Of a stretch of DNA of 5,960 nucleotides, positions 5,902-5,960 are shown piece by piece (the first letter of the stretch is position 1; each line of letters opens with the position of its first letter). Position numbers and translations under genes: made by a program. The stretch lies in the NCBI GenBank assembly GCA_030018895.1, contig JASEHM010000068.1, positions 1-5,960 on the forward strand. The letters run 5' to 3'. The notes under the pieces are model-generated. The model was not told the DNA's origin, did not search any database, and worked only from the letters and a program-made list of their open reading frames with translations. Origin of the DNA: Candidatus Omnitrophota bacterium (lineage in GTDB: Bacteria > Omnitrophota > Gorgyraeia > Gygaellales > Profunditerraquicolaceae).

Positions 5902-5960
5902 TGTTTCACTCGTGTCCAAATTAGACGTTACTTATCGACGCGAAATGTATTTTGAGATAT
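5902..5960. other. short tail after fmt without a gene
   Basis: These 59 nt follow the fmt stop codon. They contain the imperfect palindrome GTCCAAATTAGAC at 5914-5926 but no start codon with a ribosome site and no hairpin followed by a T-run. The next gene of the usual priA-fmt neighbourhood, if present, lies outside the window. Confidence 0.5.

Overview
The window is an AT-rich bacterial chromosome segment. It holds five genes, all on the + strand, between about 400 nt of leader sequence and a 59-nt tail. The lipoprotein amidase and the heptose-bisphosphate phosphatase-type enzyme point to a diderm (Gram-negative type) envelope. The protein style (A/T-rich codons, many Lys/Ile) and the mixture of genes suggest an uncultured lineage such as Candidatus Omnitrophota; that assignment is an impression, not a demonstrated result.

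Layout: 1-405 has no supported gene. It contains a plausible sigma70-type promoter (288-315), a small inverted repeat (184-205) and a possible insertion-sequence terminus near 130-149. From 406 four genes are packed tightly: a LysM plus amidase lipoprotein (406-1188), a GmhB-type HAD phosphatase (1166-1732, GTG start, 23-nt overlap), an MGDG-synthase/UgtP-type glycosyltransferase (1742-2830, 9-nt gap) and priA (2817-4826, 14-nt overlap). A 124-nt spacer with two strong hairpins (4834-4857 and 4880-4902) then precedes fmt (4951-5901). The last 59 nt hold no gene.

The first three genes suggest envelope work: peptidoglycan cleavage at the outer membrane, sugar-phosphate (LPS heptose type) metabolism, and lipid glycosylation. 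They are translationally coupled to priA, a replication-restart gene. fmt formylates initiator Met-tRNA; the priA-fmt neighbourhood is common in bacteria, although def, which often lies between them, is absent here.

The most notable observation is that this PriA appears to have lost its ATPase machinery. The P-loop is replaced residue for residue, motifs V and VI are unrecognisable, and the motif II His is changed. The frame is open throughout, the DNA-binding N-terminus and C-terminal region are recognisable, and the eight zinc cysteines keep the spacing of E. coli PriA. It looks like a selected, helicase-dead primosome scaffold rather than a decaying gene. Actinobacterial PriA proteins are a known parallel case.
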